Assembly (NCBI GenBank): GCA_016647705.1
Contig: CM028336.1
Coordinates: forward strand, 13,338,880 to 13,402,879
Direction: 5' to 3'
Length of the DNA: 64,000 nt
Source: Eucommia ulmoides
Taxonomy: Eukaryota; Streptophyta; Magnoliopsida; Garryales; Eucommiaceae
The position numbers and the translations under genes were made by a program. The notes below the pieces were generated by a model, which saw only the letters and a program-made list of their open reading frames with translations, did no database searches and was not told the origin of the DNA. Positions 53,466 to 64,000 of the stretch are shown here, piece after piece (positions within the stretch are counted from its first letter, which is position 1; each line of letters begins with the position of its first letter).

Positions 53466-55770
53466 ATGAAAAATTGGACGACCATACTTGTGACTAAACA
53501 CATGGGGACCGCAAACATTTTTTATATTGATAACACTTCAACCATTGAGGATCTATTTGACCGTGTACACGATAAGTATACGGGGTTGTGCATGGAAAAT
53601 TTTAAGTTGTCTTATTCAATCTCCAACCACCCTAATTGTTATTTAGGAGACATAGAGTCATTATGTAATCTCCGAAAGATTTTAAAAAGTCTTAATTTGG
53701 AATGTATTGAATTATCCATACAGTTGATGCATGTTTGAGAGAGTAGCGGAGATGCAGTAGAAACTGGCATTGAATATTACAACGAAAACCCAGGGAGTGA
53801 TGAAGATGAAAGTGTGTTGGTACCGTACTGCCCAAACAAGTCGACAACAATGTCTGCTGATTGGAGGTGTTTAATTCGTGAATTAGGGAAAGTTTTTAAA
53901 GGTGGGGTTAATGATTTTAGGGATTGCTTGATAAAATATTCCATTGAAATTGGGTTTAAATTTGATTACCATAAGAACGAACCATCTCGTATTGTTGCAT
54001 ACTGCGTATATAAGGTTGAGTGGGGATGTAAATGGTTCGTACTTGCAAGCATTGATAGTAAGAATGAATATTTTTACATCAAGAAAATAAACAATATTTA
54101 CACATGTGGTGCTGCATTCCATACCAGAAAAAATGATAGGATTAATTCCCAAGTTGTGTCGAGTTGTATAAAAAACACGTTAAAGGTTCAACCACTAAAG
54201 CGTCTTATTGACGTCATTAAAGAATTTAAAAATAATTATGGGCTGAATATAAGTTATCAACATGCATGGTGGGGGGTTGAAAAGGCTAGAGAAGATGTTT
54301 TTGGGGATTATTGTAGTAGATATGACGAGTTGAGAAGGTACAAATAAGCGTCCATGGAGACAAACCCTGGAACCTGTTTCGAAATTGAATATGATATAAG
54401 TACTGGTTGTTATAACCGACTTTTTGTTTCATTCGGGGCTAGCATAGTTTGTTTTAAATATGTACTACCTCTACTATTTCTTGACGGAACGTTTCTAAAA
54501 GTAAAGTATAAAAGCACGCTACTTGGCGCAACCGACAAATATGGGAATAACGGTAAGCTGGGTAAAAATTCTAGTTAATTTTCGACGTGCTAATCAATTA
54601 TTTTTTGTATTGTATCTAATGTAATTTTTGTTGTACAGCGATAATTGTAATTATTATTGTTTTTTAATCATATTATTCGGTGTACAGTAAATAATGCATT
54701 CTGAATAACTAAAGTTTTGTCATTTTTTAACAGGTATATATCCATTGGCTTTTGGAATTGTTGACTCTAAAACAGAAGTCCACTGGGAATTGTTTCTAAA
54801 ACAACTAGTTAACGTTATCCCACCGGAACGAGTCATGACATTCATATATGATTGACATGTTGGGTTAATAAAAGTTGTGAAGAAGGTTTTCCCAAATGCA
54901 TTCCATTCATTTTGTTTGAACTACTTAACAATGAATTTGAAGGAAAAAATTGGAGCTCGATCACAAGTGGTAAAACAACAGTTATTGTGGTTGTTACGTG
55001 AGTGTTACAAAGCAAAAACAAAGTTCAACTTTTAAGCATTATTGGCAGAACTAAAAAATGAGGGGTCCAAGTATATTTTTGATTGGGTGAATGATTTTCT
55101 GCCAGAGAATTGGACAAACGCGTTCTTCAAAGGTTGAAGATTCAGTGAATTGACATCCAACACCACAGAGACATTCAATGGATGGATTGCGGAAGCCAGA
55201 CACCTACCAATTCACAAAGTTGTTGATCAAATCCGTGTTGAACTAATGGAACAACGGACAAAACGACTTAACATGGCGTCGGGGGTGAAGAATATTCTTT
55301 TTGAGACAATCGAGAGAGAAATGCTAAAAAGATTGGAAGAATGCAGGGCATGGGTGGTGTGCGAATCTGTGAATGGAGTCTTTGAAGTTCAATCGGACTC
55401 TTTTGTACTTGTGGACCTAAATAACCGAAGATGTTCTTATTTCGATTGGAGGGACAACGGGATACCATGTTCACATGCTTGCACTGCTATTACAAAGACC
55501 GGTAAAGATTTAAACTCATATGTAAAGGATTACTTCCACATATCATTTTACCGTCTGAGTTACGAAGATGGAATTTTTGTTGTGTCAACTATAGGGAAAA
55601 AAGAGACGAAACAAGATGATATTATAATACTACCACCAATTACCAAACAACCTAGAGGATGACTAAAGAAAACGAGGATCCCATCAAAAGGAGAATTCAA
55701 CAAGGAAAAATTGAAATACAATCGTTCAGGTGGAAAAGGACACAACAGGAAAACATGCAAAGAACCCATA
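53466..55770 (+). pseudogene. MuDR/MULE transposase pseudogene
   Basis: The start ATG at 53466 opens a PB1-like N-terminal part (to 53735). Then come a MuDR DNA-binding domain (SIEIGFKFDYHKNEPSRIVA and KVEWGCKWFVLAS, 53930-54050) and the MULE catalytic domain: Asp at 54483 in LDGTFLK, YKSTLLGATDKYGNN, an intron from about 54551 to 54734, YPLAFGIVDSKTEVHWELFL, and the second Asp at 54850. A SWIM zinc finger (CX11CXH, about 55432-55475) and a basic CCHC-like tail finish it near 55770. In-frame stops lie at 53736, 54345, 54853, 55033 and 55135; three are TGA, two of them at positions where Arg is expected. The enzyme would cut and paste the element; this copy cannot make it. Confidence 0.88.
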
Positions 55771-58700
55771 TGAAATGACACCATTTATTAGAGTATCATT
55801 TTATTTCTTGCAGCAACAATTTCTATTGTTTTTTATCTTGGCGAAAAGATGATGACATGCGGCACATTGATGAGCAGCCTGAGTTGGTTGGACAACACTC
55901 TAAATTGATTTTTTAGTTGCTAAATTTTTAGCTGCTAAATTTTGTTGATGAGCAGCCTCAACCTCAAATACGATAATACTTCAGTTTTTTAATTTTGTTT
56001 TCTTCGGGTGGATCTGTACTGAAGTGCATTGAAGGAATGACTGTTAAATTTGTATGTTTTTTCTAGTTTTCTGCTTACAGATTCAACCAGCTTCTTCAAA
56101 GCTAATGCTGGATTTTTTTATGTTGGCAGAACAAATCAGCTTTCTACTTGAATATTATTGTACAGTGATTTTTAATGCAAGGAAATTATGCAATAATCCA
56201 CTAAGAATATCACTGCACAAGCAAATGTTACTGCACACATAATATTTGTTGCGTAGTAATCACGATTGATTGGAAGTGTGTTAACAAGGAATTCACAGAC
56301 ACACGGGGGATTACTCATGAACCACATCCATCATTAAATTACACACGTCAAATAAACTTAGAAATAAGTAAAGCATTGAATCAAAATAATATAACAAAGT
56401 TGGAATAAACAATCTAGCGAATATTGTTTTTCCTAAGAACTGAAAAAAAAATAAAAAAACATTTCATCGATAGATTCATCGCACTCAACTGCTATGCGCA
56501 TAAAATGTATCAAAAGCCCAACTACCATGTTTGTCATTTTTATGTCTTTAATAAGATCCGCCATTTCAACAGTTGCTACTCCGACATTGCCTTCACGTTT
56601 GACATTTGCTCGTTACCCAATGATGAATTGCCTTATTATATAAGTAACAATTACTCAACAATCAGGTCTGCCAAAAAAAATATACAACTTTATATTATCA
56701 CGGCGCATATACTTGCAAAACTAATACAAATCAAAATCATCACTTACCGGTTGCTCTTTTGTTGAGGCGTGTCAAAAATAGGCTCCAAAGTTATCGATCT
56801 TTCTTGAGTCGAAACGCTTGAATCAATTGCATTCCAAGTGAAATAGTTGGCAATATAATCCGCCTATATTTTGCAAACAATGAAATCACCAGTTAATACC
56901 AAACAAATAGTAACACCAAACAATATAACATAGTAGGACGCATGATAGTGATTTTTTATGAACCGCAACAATGAAAACAACATATGATACTGGAGTTGGG
57001 GGCGGGGACAGGGGTCTAGGATAGGGACTAAAATTTGCAATCATCACAACAACGTTCGTTTGGGAGGAGTTAAAGTAATTATTGATGTACATTAACAAAT
57101 GAAACAGTAAAACAGGGGGAAAATATGGAGACACTCGATGCGAATGTTGTTGTGCAGCAATAAATTTTACAAACATAGTAACTAAGTAATTGTAATTGTA
57201 CAACAACCCCAAATACGTAAGCGGAGGGGGATGACAGTAAATATTATTGTGTAGTAACAAATAAATAGTAGCAAATTTAGTAAAATGGGGATATGGATAA
57301 AAATGTTGTTATCAAGCAATAATATAGCGACACAATAACCAGATAATTTATAACTGTAAAGCAACTAAATAAGAGCGTGCATTAGGCATGAAAACTTATT
57401 AGTAACAACTCATAATCAATTAATGCGCAAAATATCTAAAATCTTACTATAAGCTTGGCGTTCTCCAAATGCGGATCATGTGAATTAAGATTGTACAACA
57501 AGTTATAGTGATTCAATGTCCCATTTTCCATATTGAAGGCAAGTAATGTCTAGTGCAATGGTTTAGTTTTCCTCTCAGGCGTGTTTATCGGGAACATTAT
57601 CGTCTTATATTACCCAGCAAGACCTTTATAGAATTGATTGTCCATTTGTTCCCGAATGATTGCCTCTTTATTCTCTTTCACGTAATTCTATCATCAAAAT
57701 CAACACAAGATTTAATATGCACTAAAAGACTAGATAGACAAATACACCAAAATATTAAAAAATCAAATAACATGACAGTGGAAGTTACTCAAGATAGACT
57801 AGGCATAACAAACACTCTGTGTGGAACATTAATATTTGAGTTGTCATTAAACATTTAAATTTGATGATGGTATATTATCTCAGCAAACATGTCTATCACC
57901 TACAAAAAATAAGAAAAAAAAAATCGAGTTTATATATTCATTATAATACATGATATATAGTATATCTTCTTACCCTATTAGACAATTATCTTCCATTTAA
58001 GAGATCGATTATGTCGCTGAAATGGATGCCAAGAAAGCTGTCCAATCCAATCCGTGCTAGGTCACTACAGGGAAGAAACACAAAATCGAATACTGCATAA
58101 CGAACCAAAGAAAAAAGTACAAAATGATTCGAAGTAAATATAAGGAATACATACGCATCGTCATGTGTTTCATGTATAGATTTTAGTTTATTCCAATCAT
58201 CGTCGTTTAGTGATTTGGCCATCGCACATCTGTTTTTGTTTGGGAGTTTTTCGGGCTTCTTTCTATTCATTCGATGTATTAACGGGATCTTGTCCACATC
58301 AACCACTACCCAATCACACCTCTTTTTTCTTCACTTTTTAACCCCTTCATAGACGTAATCTGACTTTTTGTGTGGGTTTCCTTTTTTGCCGTTTGATCTT
58401 TCTCACCATAGATGTTTGTAGTGCAGCATGTTCAAGACCTTTAATTTTTAGAGATGAAACTAATTCGGCAAAGGATTTTTCGTCACATAACTGTTCTACA
58501 TCACTGATGGTAGTCTGTTCCGTCAAATCATCTAATTGTGTCATCAATGATGGTATCAACTCGTCACGAGATTACAGCTCAGATCGAAGATGTTTGTTCT
58601 CAACAACTAACTCACTATTCTGATGCAATACATCTTCCAACTGTTTTTTGATTTCAGTGATATCGTCCATGGGTTATTGGCCGGGGAAAGGTACGTCAGC

Positions 58701-58990
58701 TGTTGATGCAGTTTGGGCCTGGAATACATAAAGCTCTTCCATAGCTGATGGCACCAGATCATCGGAAATTATCTGAAAACTTTAAAACACGCAACTTAAT
58801 ATATAGGAACAATCAAGAAACGCTAAAAGATTAACGTTTTCCCCCAAAAATTATTTTCAATTTAGACAATAAACAACAAAATAACACGGAGCGAATGTTA
58901 CCACATGACGACATATGTATCAACATCGAGTAGACAATTATTAACGAAACATTAAATTTCCAAAAGAATGTATTAAACTATAACTATACT

Positions 58991-59182
58991 TAACTATTAC
59001 TGTACAGTAACATTCTTATAAATGATACAAAAAACAAGTAACTATTATTGTACAGTAACATTCTTATAAATGATACAACAAACAAGTAACTATTACTGTG
59101 CAATAACATTCTTATAAATGATACAAAAAACACGTAAGTACTACTATGCAGTAACATTCTTATTAATGATGCAACAATCTCT
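58991..59182. repeat. Four-unit 48-bp tandem array with TACTGTACAGTA core
   Basis: Units start at 58991, 59039, 59087 and 59135. The unit reads TAACTATTACTGTACAGTAA then CATTCTTATAAATGATACAA and a short A/C-rich end. It lies in a presumed intron of the ULP1-like pseudogene. Confidence 0.92.
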
Positions 59183-61675
59183 TTTTTTTACATACAGATA
59201 ATATTTTAAAGGTACAATAGGCACTAACCTAATCTTCACTCAGTTCATTTACCCCATGCAACACGTTCTTTAGAGAAGGTAAATTCCACCGAGTGAAAAA
59301 TGGAATACCGATCCAACTGACATCCTCCTCCTCCCCTCCCCCCCCGGCGGGTACACTTTAGTGATTGTCTTGGTGATTGCAGTCTGGTTCTAACAAGGTT
59401 GAATGCTCACAAAACATATACTAAGAGTAATATATAGAAATCAGAAAAAATATTACATCAACAAACAAGAATATATACAACTTTTGTTACTACAATTATA
59501 AATAATTTACCAATATAGCGATGATGCAGCCACGAATCGCATACGGTTTGTTGATGTTTTTAAGGATAGACTCATTTACCTTATTCGCAACGGCATCAGC
59601 TCATGCGTATTCAAACATTGCACGCAAGTCTTATACCATTTGCATAAACGACCATCCAATATTTGTACCAGTGGTTGCAAACAAACAAGTCACAAAAGCA
59701 TATAAACATGTCAACCTTATGATGTCCTCAATGTCGTCGTGATCGGTCCGATCAATAATCGTGTCGATTGTCTGTAATATAACTCTTGTTGATATTTGCT
59801 CCACTCCAACAAAACGTGTTCAACAAATGGAGTCACAATCTTTTTCGCATAAGTGTGTTCAATCGCTTTGGTCCCATTTTTTATCCCAAAAAATAATGAT
59901 ATATCCCTTGAACTCAGAGAAATACACTTGTCGTTAAACACAAACGCTTTCCTACTTCTACAAAAAACACATTTGCAAAAATACAATAAAACAATGTTCA
60001 AAAAATTATAGGTAACTAGTAAATATCATTGCAACGGAATTGGATCGAGATGATAACTATAAATTTTACCGACTATAATACTTGAGCAATGTCAATATGT
60101 CCTTGTCACTTTTAGTGCATTGATGGATCACAACATTTCTGTCCATGAATGCCTTAAAGAAAGGCCAAAACAGAGTGGACGACATAACCTCAATGTGGGC
60201 AAGACGAAACTTCCCTCATGTTTTTCCCATTAATTTACACAAGCTACATAGATTACATCTATATTGTTTACCTCTTGATTGCTTATGTGATACTAGATTG
60301 TTGTCGGATCCACCTGCCATTACTTGAGTAACAATTACGGTGTCATACAAAAATTCAACTTCTAAACATTTACCAATGTAAAGGAAGAATGGGATAATTG
60401 AAACAAGAAATTAATTGGGTATGGTTTTTTACTAGAAATGTAACCTCAACAAGAAATATAAAAAATCTCAATAAATGTAACCTCAATAAGAAAAGAGGAA
60501 GAAGATTGAAAATCAACATGTGAAGTCAAATATTTACCGTACAGTTACAATTTATGTATAAGATACTATATCAAACATCGATTTTTACTACACATTAGCT
60601 AAAACATCGATATTTGCATCACACATATATACACATGAATACACATATTTTTTCGGGTTATATGGAGAGTAATGTTATGCTTGAATCCACAGGCTCCAAT
60701 GGCACAACTATCCTATGCCATCAAATTTCAGAAATAGCATGAATACGACTCAAAAGCATGCAATTTTTCATATTTTTTACATGCGTTGTTTGTAATTTCA
60801 ATCCCGAGTCTCCAATTTTACGCTACCAATGGATGTATCATGTATGCTAATATGACATGAGTGACTGACATAGTTAAACATAGATTAAATATGATTTGAC
60901 AAGTTAAAATCTAAAAAATTTTAAACAACAAAATCAATTATCGGCCATGAGTAGCCGAAAATTGAGATTCATAAAATCTATGAGCTCCAGAAGGATAACA
61001 CAGCACTAACCACTGACCACTTCATCATAATATGATTTTTTATCCCTGTAATTTAACACTCCAAAATATGGTAGGACCTAAAGAGTTATGAAACTATCAA
61101 TGGAGTCCAATTCTTCATCACTAGCTCAAGCAAAAGGTTCGAAGCTCTTCGAAGAATCTAATCTAAGCATTGGAGTCCCGATGTGCCACCAACTCATCGG
61201 TGGTGTTTAACACCAAACACGTCAGCGACGTTTACGACTCTATAAATCAAACAATTTTTTTTGTTACACAATAACTAAATATCAATTCTTATACCATAAT
61301 AACGATTCGATCAATATCCCACATCAACAGTGAAACGTAACAAATTGTGAATCCAAAACAAGTCTTCAAATCGTGATTTTTACTACACAGTAAAAATCTC
61401 AAGATTGATTGCTACACAGTAACTATTCCAAAAATTTGGGACTGGAAACAGAAATAGATAATAGAAACAATAACCATCTCTATTTGTGATGAAAGCAAAG
61501 GGAAATACAAGAACACAAATTCATATATGTGATTTTGCTACACATCAACAATTCAAACAACCCAAACAGTAAATAATTCAAGAAATCAAGTACCAACAAA
61601 TCAACCATGAAAAGGAATAAACCCCCACGTCAAAATTCGATTTTTGTACAGTAATATTTACCTCATTATTTCAAA

Positions 61676-61705
61676 CAATTATAACTGAACAGTAAATATT
61701 CAACC
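61676..61705 (-). repeat. Inverted copy of the 30-bp MULE motif
   Basis: The reverse complement of these 30 bases matches 53319-53348 at 29 positions (GGTTGAATATTTACTGTACAG versus GGTTGAATATTTACTGTTCAG, then TTATAATTG). It lies in presumed intron 1 of the ULP1-like pseudogene. Confidence 0.9.
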
Positions 61706-62119
61706 ATGTAAGTCTGTGCAAACAAAATATTCAATGATTTCAAAATAGAGACCCAAACATGAACAATGTCAAGAAAGTAGAAGAAAAATTAAAACAATTC
61801 ATTTCAATTTAGCTAGTTTTTTTTTAGTTACCTTTCTTCGACTGATGCTTGATGACGCCGGCAATGGATCTAACGGTGTCGAACGGCTGGGTTTAGCCAT
61901 AGGGTAGAAAATGACGGAGATTTTGGAACGGATCCTCAAGACAGATGGTGGCGAATGAAAGAAATCCTCAATGCATTCCTCAACAAACAACTTGGAATCA
62001 TTCAGTGCAGAATGGCAGTGAACGGATGGTCTTTCATGGAAGGCAAAGGGGTTTGCGATTTTTTTGGGGAAGAAAGTGAACATCAATTTTCTATAACAAG
62101 AGTCTGAAGATGGAAGGTT

Positions 62120-62253
62120 CGAATATGGGAAATTGAAAAAGAACACTTACCATGTATATACACCTTTCACGCGCTTCTTGGAACTCGAATATGGGAAATT
62201 GAAAAAGAACACTTACCATGTATATACACCCTTCACGCGCTTCTTGAAACGAG
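62120..62253. repeat. Tandem duplication, 2 x 66 bp
   Basis: CGAATATGGGAAATTGAAAA at 62120 recurs at 62186, and both copies run through CATGTATATACACC and CACGCGCTTCTTG with only a few differences. Confidence 0.93.
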
Positions 62254-62354
62254 TTTCCTACACAGAGTGAACATGGGTTTTTGGTTAAATGAAGGGGATG
62301 GATGAGGATATGTCTAATATATTAGTGGACCTTGGGGCCCATATTAAAATATCA

Positions 62355-62540
62355 TTTTTAAAACCTAATCAAATAAAATTTTATTATTTTAAAAAATAAT
62401 TAATACTAACTCTTTTTAAAAAATTTAATGAATATACTATCCTTAAACATCTCCAACAGTTAGACCAAATTGAGTGTACTAGTTATCAAATATGACACAT
62501 GAATAGTACTTTGACACACTTAATTTAGAGTGAATGTTCC
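62355..62540 (+). repeat. Direct repeat R2, right side of the MULE
   Basis: Second copy of R1 (52077-52250), in the same orientation, about 10.28 kb away. It includes a CATCTCCAACAGTTAGACCA word that looks like the end of a MITE, so R1 and R2 may be MITE-derived. Confidence 0.85.
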
Positions 62541-64000
62541 AAAAGATATAGCAAAATTAGTGTGCCAGTTTTTAAAAAATATTTTTATATTAAAATTAAA
62601 AATAAAAATTAACTTAGAATTAACTATAGTTTTAAATTATATTTTTCTATTGAAATTAAAAGTAAAAATTAACTTAAAAATATTTAATATTATGTATTTC
62701 TTTAGGTAGTTTAATTTATTTAGCTTAAATTAAATTATAACAATAAATTAAATTAAAAATAAAATTAAAACCCTAAAATAACTCACAGTTAATCCAACCC
62801 TAATTAAACCTAACCCTAATTAAACCATCATCCAAATTTGGCACGTGATATTGCATGTGACAAATATAATATACATAGAGATGATTATGGTTGAGTTGTT
62901 GGAGCTTATTCTGGCATCAAAATTGCCAAAATTTGGGATGGCAATGAGGATGCTGAACGGGTGGAGTTGCTCTTGTTATAAAAAGTCTTAAATACCATAA
63001 TTTTCATTTCTCTTTCATATCTCTCACACACTCTCTCTCTAAAATCTCTCATATCTTTCATGTTCTCTCTCTAAAATCTCTCAATGTTTTTTCTTATATT
63101 TAGCGGAATTGTTAATCGTCAACGAAATTATAAAATTTTAGTGGAATTGTTAATATTCATTGGAATTACAAACAGTTGAGTAGAACAATAATTTATTGAT
63201 ATTTTTATAATTTTTTTTTTTATAGATATAGTTTTGTATTAAATAATTTTAATTTTTTTTAAAATTTAAAATTTTTAATAAAAAGTTATAAAAAATAAAT
63301 TTCAATGAAAAATATGTAAAGATATTTATGGTATTTTAAAAAATGTATATGTTTTCGAATAAAAAATTAAATTCACTGATTTGTTTTTTATTGAAAACTA
63401 AAATTATGTGGAATTTACAAATAAATCAATGGAATTATAAAAAGTTTAGTGGACATTATTTTTGTACACATATATTAAAGAGGTAATTTCGGAAAGAAAT
63501 TATATATGTACTTTTGGCATGAATTAGATTTGAGTTTTCCTTAGAAATGTATTTTTTAACTTTGGGAGCCCTAAAAAAGATTCTCATTTTTTAAAATACC
63601 TTTCTAGTAGATTCCCTATCATAAATTCCAGCACATATTTTTCATTATTTATTTATATTGTTTTTCTATTTTTCTTCTCTTTGTATTCCTCTCTTATTTT
63701 CTAATTTTTTTTTTTTACTTTTTTTTGTATTTTTTATTTCATTTATTTTTTATTTTCTTATTTTTTTGTATAGTATCGGTAGAAAAAAAAAATCTAGAAT
63801 ACAAAATACAAAAAAAGAAAAGAAAAAATTGGATTTGAAAAATAAAATACAATTCTTTTTTTAATTGAAAGTTTTCCTTTTGTTTTGTTTTATTTTTGTT
63901 TTTTTGTTTTCTATAGAAATAAAAATTGAACAAATAAAATAGATAATATGAAAAAAAACAAAAAATAAAAAAACAAAAGAGAAAAATAAAGGGTATGAAA
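62541..64000. other. AT-rich, low-complexity, no genes
   Basis: The AT-rich repeat-like DNA contains a CT-rich block (about 63005-63085) with a duplicated CTCTCTAAAATCTCTCA word, then long T- and A-rich runs up to the window end. Open frames near 63658-63933 are homopolymer translations. Confidence 0.6.

Larger units (their letters stand above)
56440..61900 (-). pseudogene. ULP1-like SUMO protease (C48) pseudogene carried by the MULE
   Basis: On the minus strand, exon 1 is 61832-61900 (MAKPSRSTPLDPLPASSSIS, GT donor). About 60066-60320 gives FRLAHIEVMSSTLFWPFFKA with one TGA and a GT donor, joining at 59957 to RKAFVFNDKCISLSSRDISL. This continues through DIEDIIRLTCLYAFVTCLFA (about 59680-59740) as in plant DUF1985-type regions. 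A Gln/Glu-rich coiled coil lies at 58347-58680. The protease part has IMFPINTPERKTKPLH (His at 57553, followed by TAG in place of Trp) and an Asp-Cys pair at 56658-56663, followed by TGA where Gly is usual. ULP1 proteases process and remove SUMO. Many stops show this copy is dead. Confidence 0.72.
52251..62350. mobile_element. Mutator-like element (MULE) with transposase and ULP1-like gene
   Basis: Between direct repeats R1 and R2 lies about 10 kb with a MuDR-type transposase pseudogene on the plus strand (53466-55770) and a convergent ULP1-type cysteine protease pseudogene on the minus strand (56440-61900). From family knowledge, plant MULEs that carry a ULP1 domain (Kaonashi-type) have been described in melon and Arabidopsis. 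I found no long terminal inverted repeats, so the ends are set only by R1 and R2. A 30-bp motif occurs in inverted orientation near both gene starts. Confidence 0.7.

Noticed and set aside
56424-57858. Plus-strand open frames of 100 residues or more
   Set aside because: They are antisense to the ULP1-like pseudogene, whose minus-strand frames carry the recognisable motifs.
53283-59182. Short regularly spaced repeats that could look like a CRISPR array
   Set aside because: The units are contiguous or nearly so, there are no unique spacers, and the host is a plant.

Overview
This is a window of nuclear DNA from a flowering plant, most likely a eudicot. Introns have GT-AG ends, the only intact gene matches a plant-specific protein, and almost everything else is plant-type transposable elements: Ty1/copia, Ty3/gypsy, LINE, hAT, PIF/Harbinger and Mutator-like (MULE). 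I cannot name the species from the sequence.

The one gene I consider functional is a MYST-family histone acetyltransferase, orthologous to Arabidopsis HAM1/HAM2. It lies on the minus strand and runs from the ATG at 51927 to the stop at 23716. Nine exons join into 1332 nt (443 residues) with no stop or frameshift. The eight introns total about 26.9 kb; intron 8 alone is 12.3 kb and intron 4 is 5.5 kb, both filled with transposons. The protein has a chromo/Tudor-knot domain, a C2HC zinc finger, the acetyl-CoA loop and the catalytic Cys and Glu.

Layout. 1-2690: 3' end of a copia element (RT/RNase H plus a 1.0 kb LTR), apparently inserted in a gypsy-like LTR fragment (2691-3688). 3689-6740: 5' end of a second copia element on the minus strand (gag, primer site, 2.1 kb LTR). 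6741-11080: mostly unassigned, with a 130 bp TAA microsatellite. 11080-18895: a probable giant gypsy (Tat/Ogre-like) LTR carrying two tandem-repeat arrays and a TATA box. 19640-20710: LINE fragment. 20729-23023: PIF/Harbinger element carrying only the Myb-like helper gene. 23716-51927: the HAM1-like gene. Intron 8 holds a duplicated block with foldback MITEs and a decayed copia element, itself interrupted by a hAT MITE. Intron 4 holds a LINE ORF1 fragment, a copia 3' fragment with a perfect hairpin, and a second hAT MITE. Intron 1 holds a LINE fragment. 52077-62540: a MULE of about 10 kb upstream of the gene, bracketed by direct repeats, with a decayed transposase (plus strand) and a decayed ULP1-like SUMO-protease gene (minus strand) facing each other. 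62541-64000: AT-rich, no genes.

The elements do not form a pathway. The best-supported unusual signals are the MULE, which carries an inverted 30-bp motif near the starts of its two convergent genes and many TACTGTACAGTA-like sites, and the extreme transposon load carried by an intact chromatin-regulator gene.
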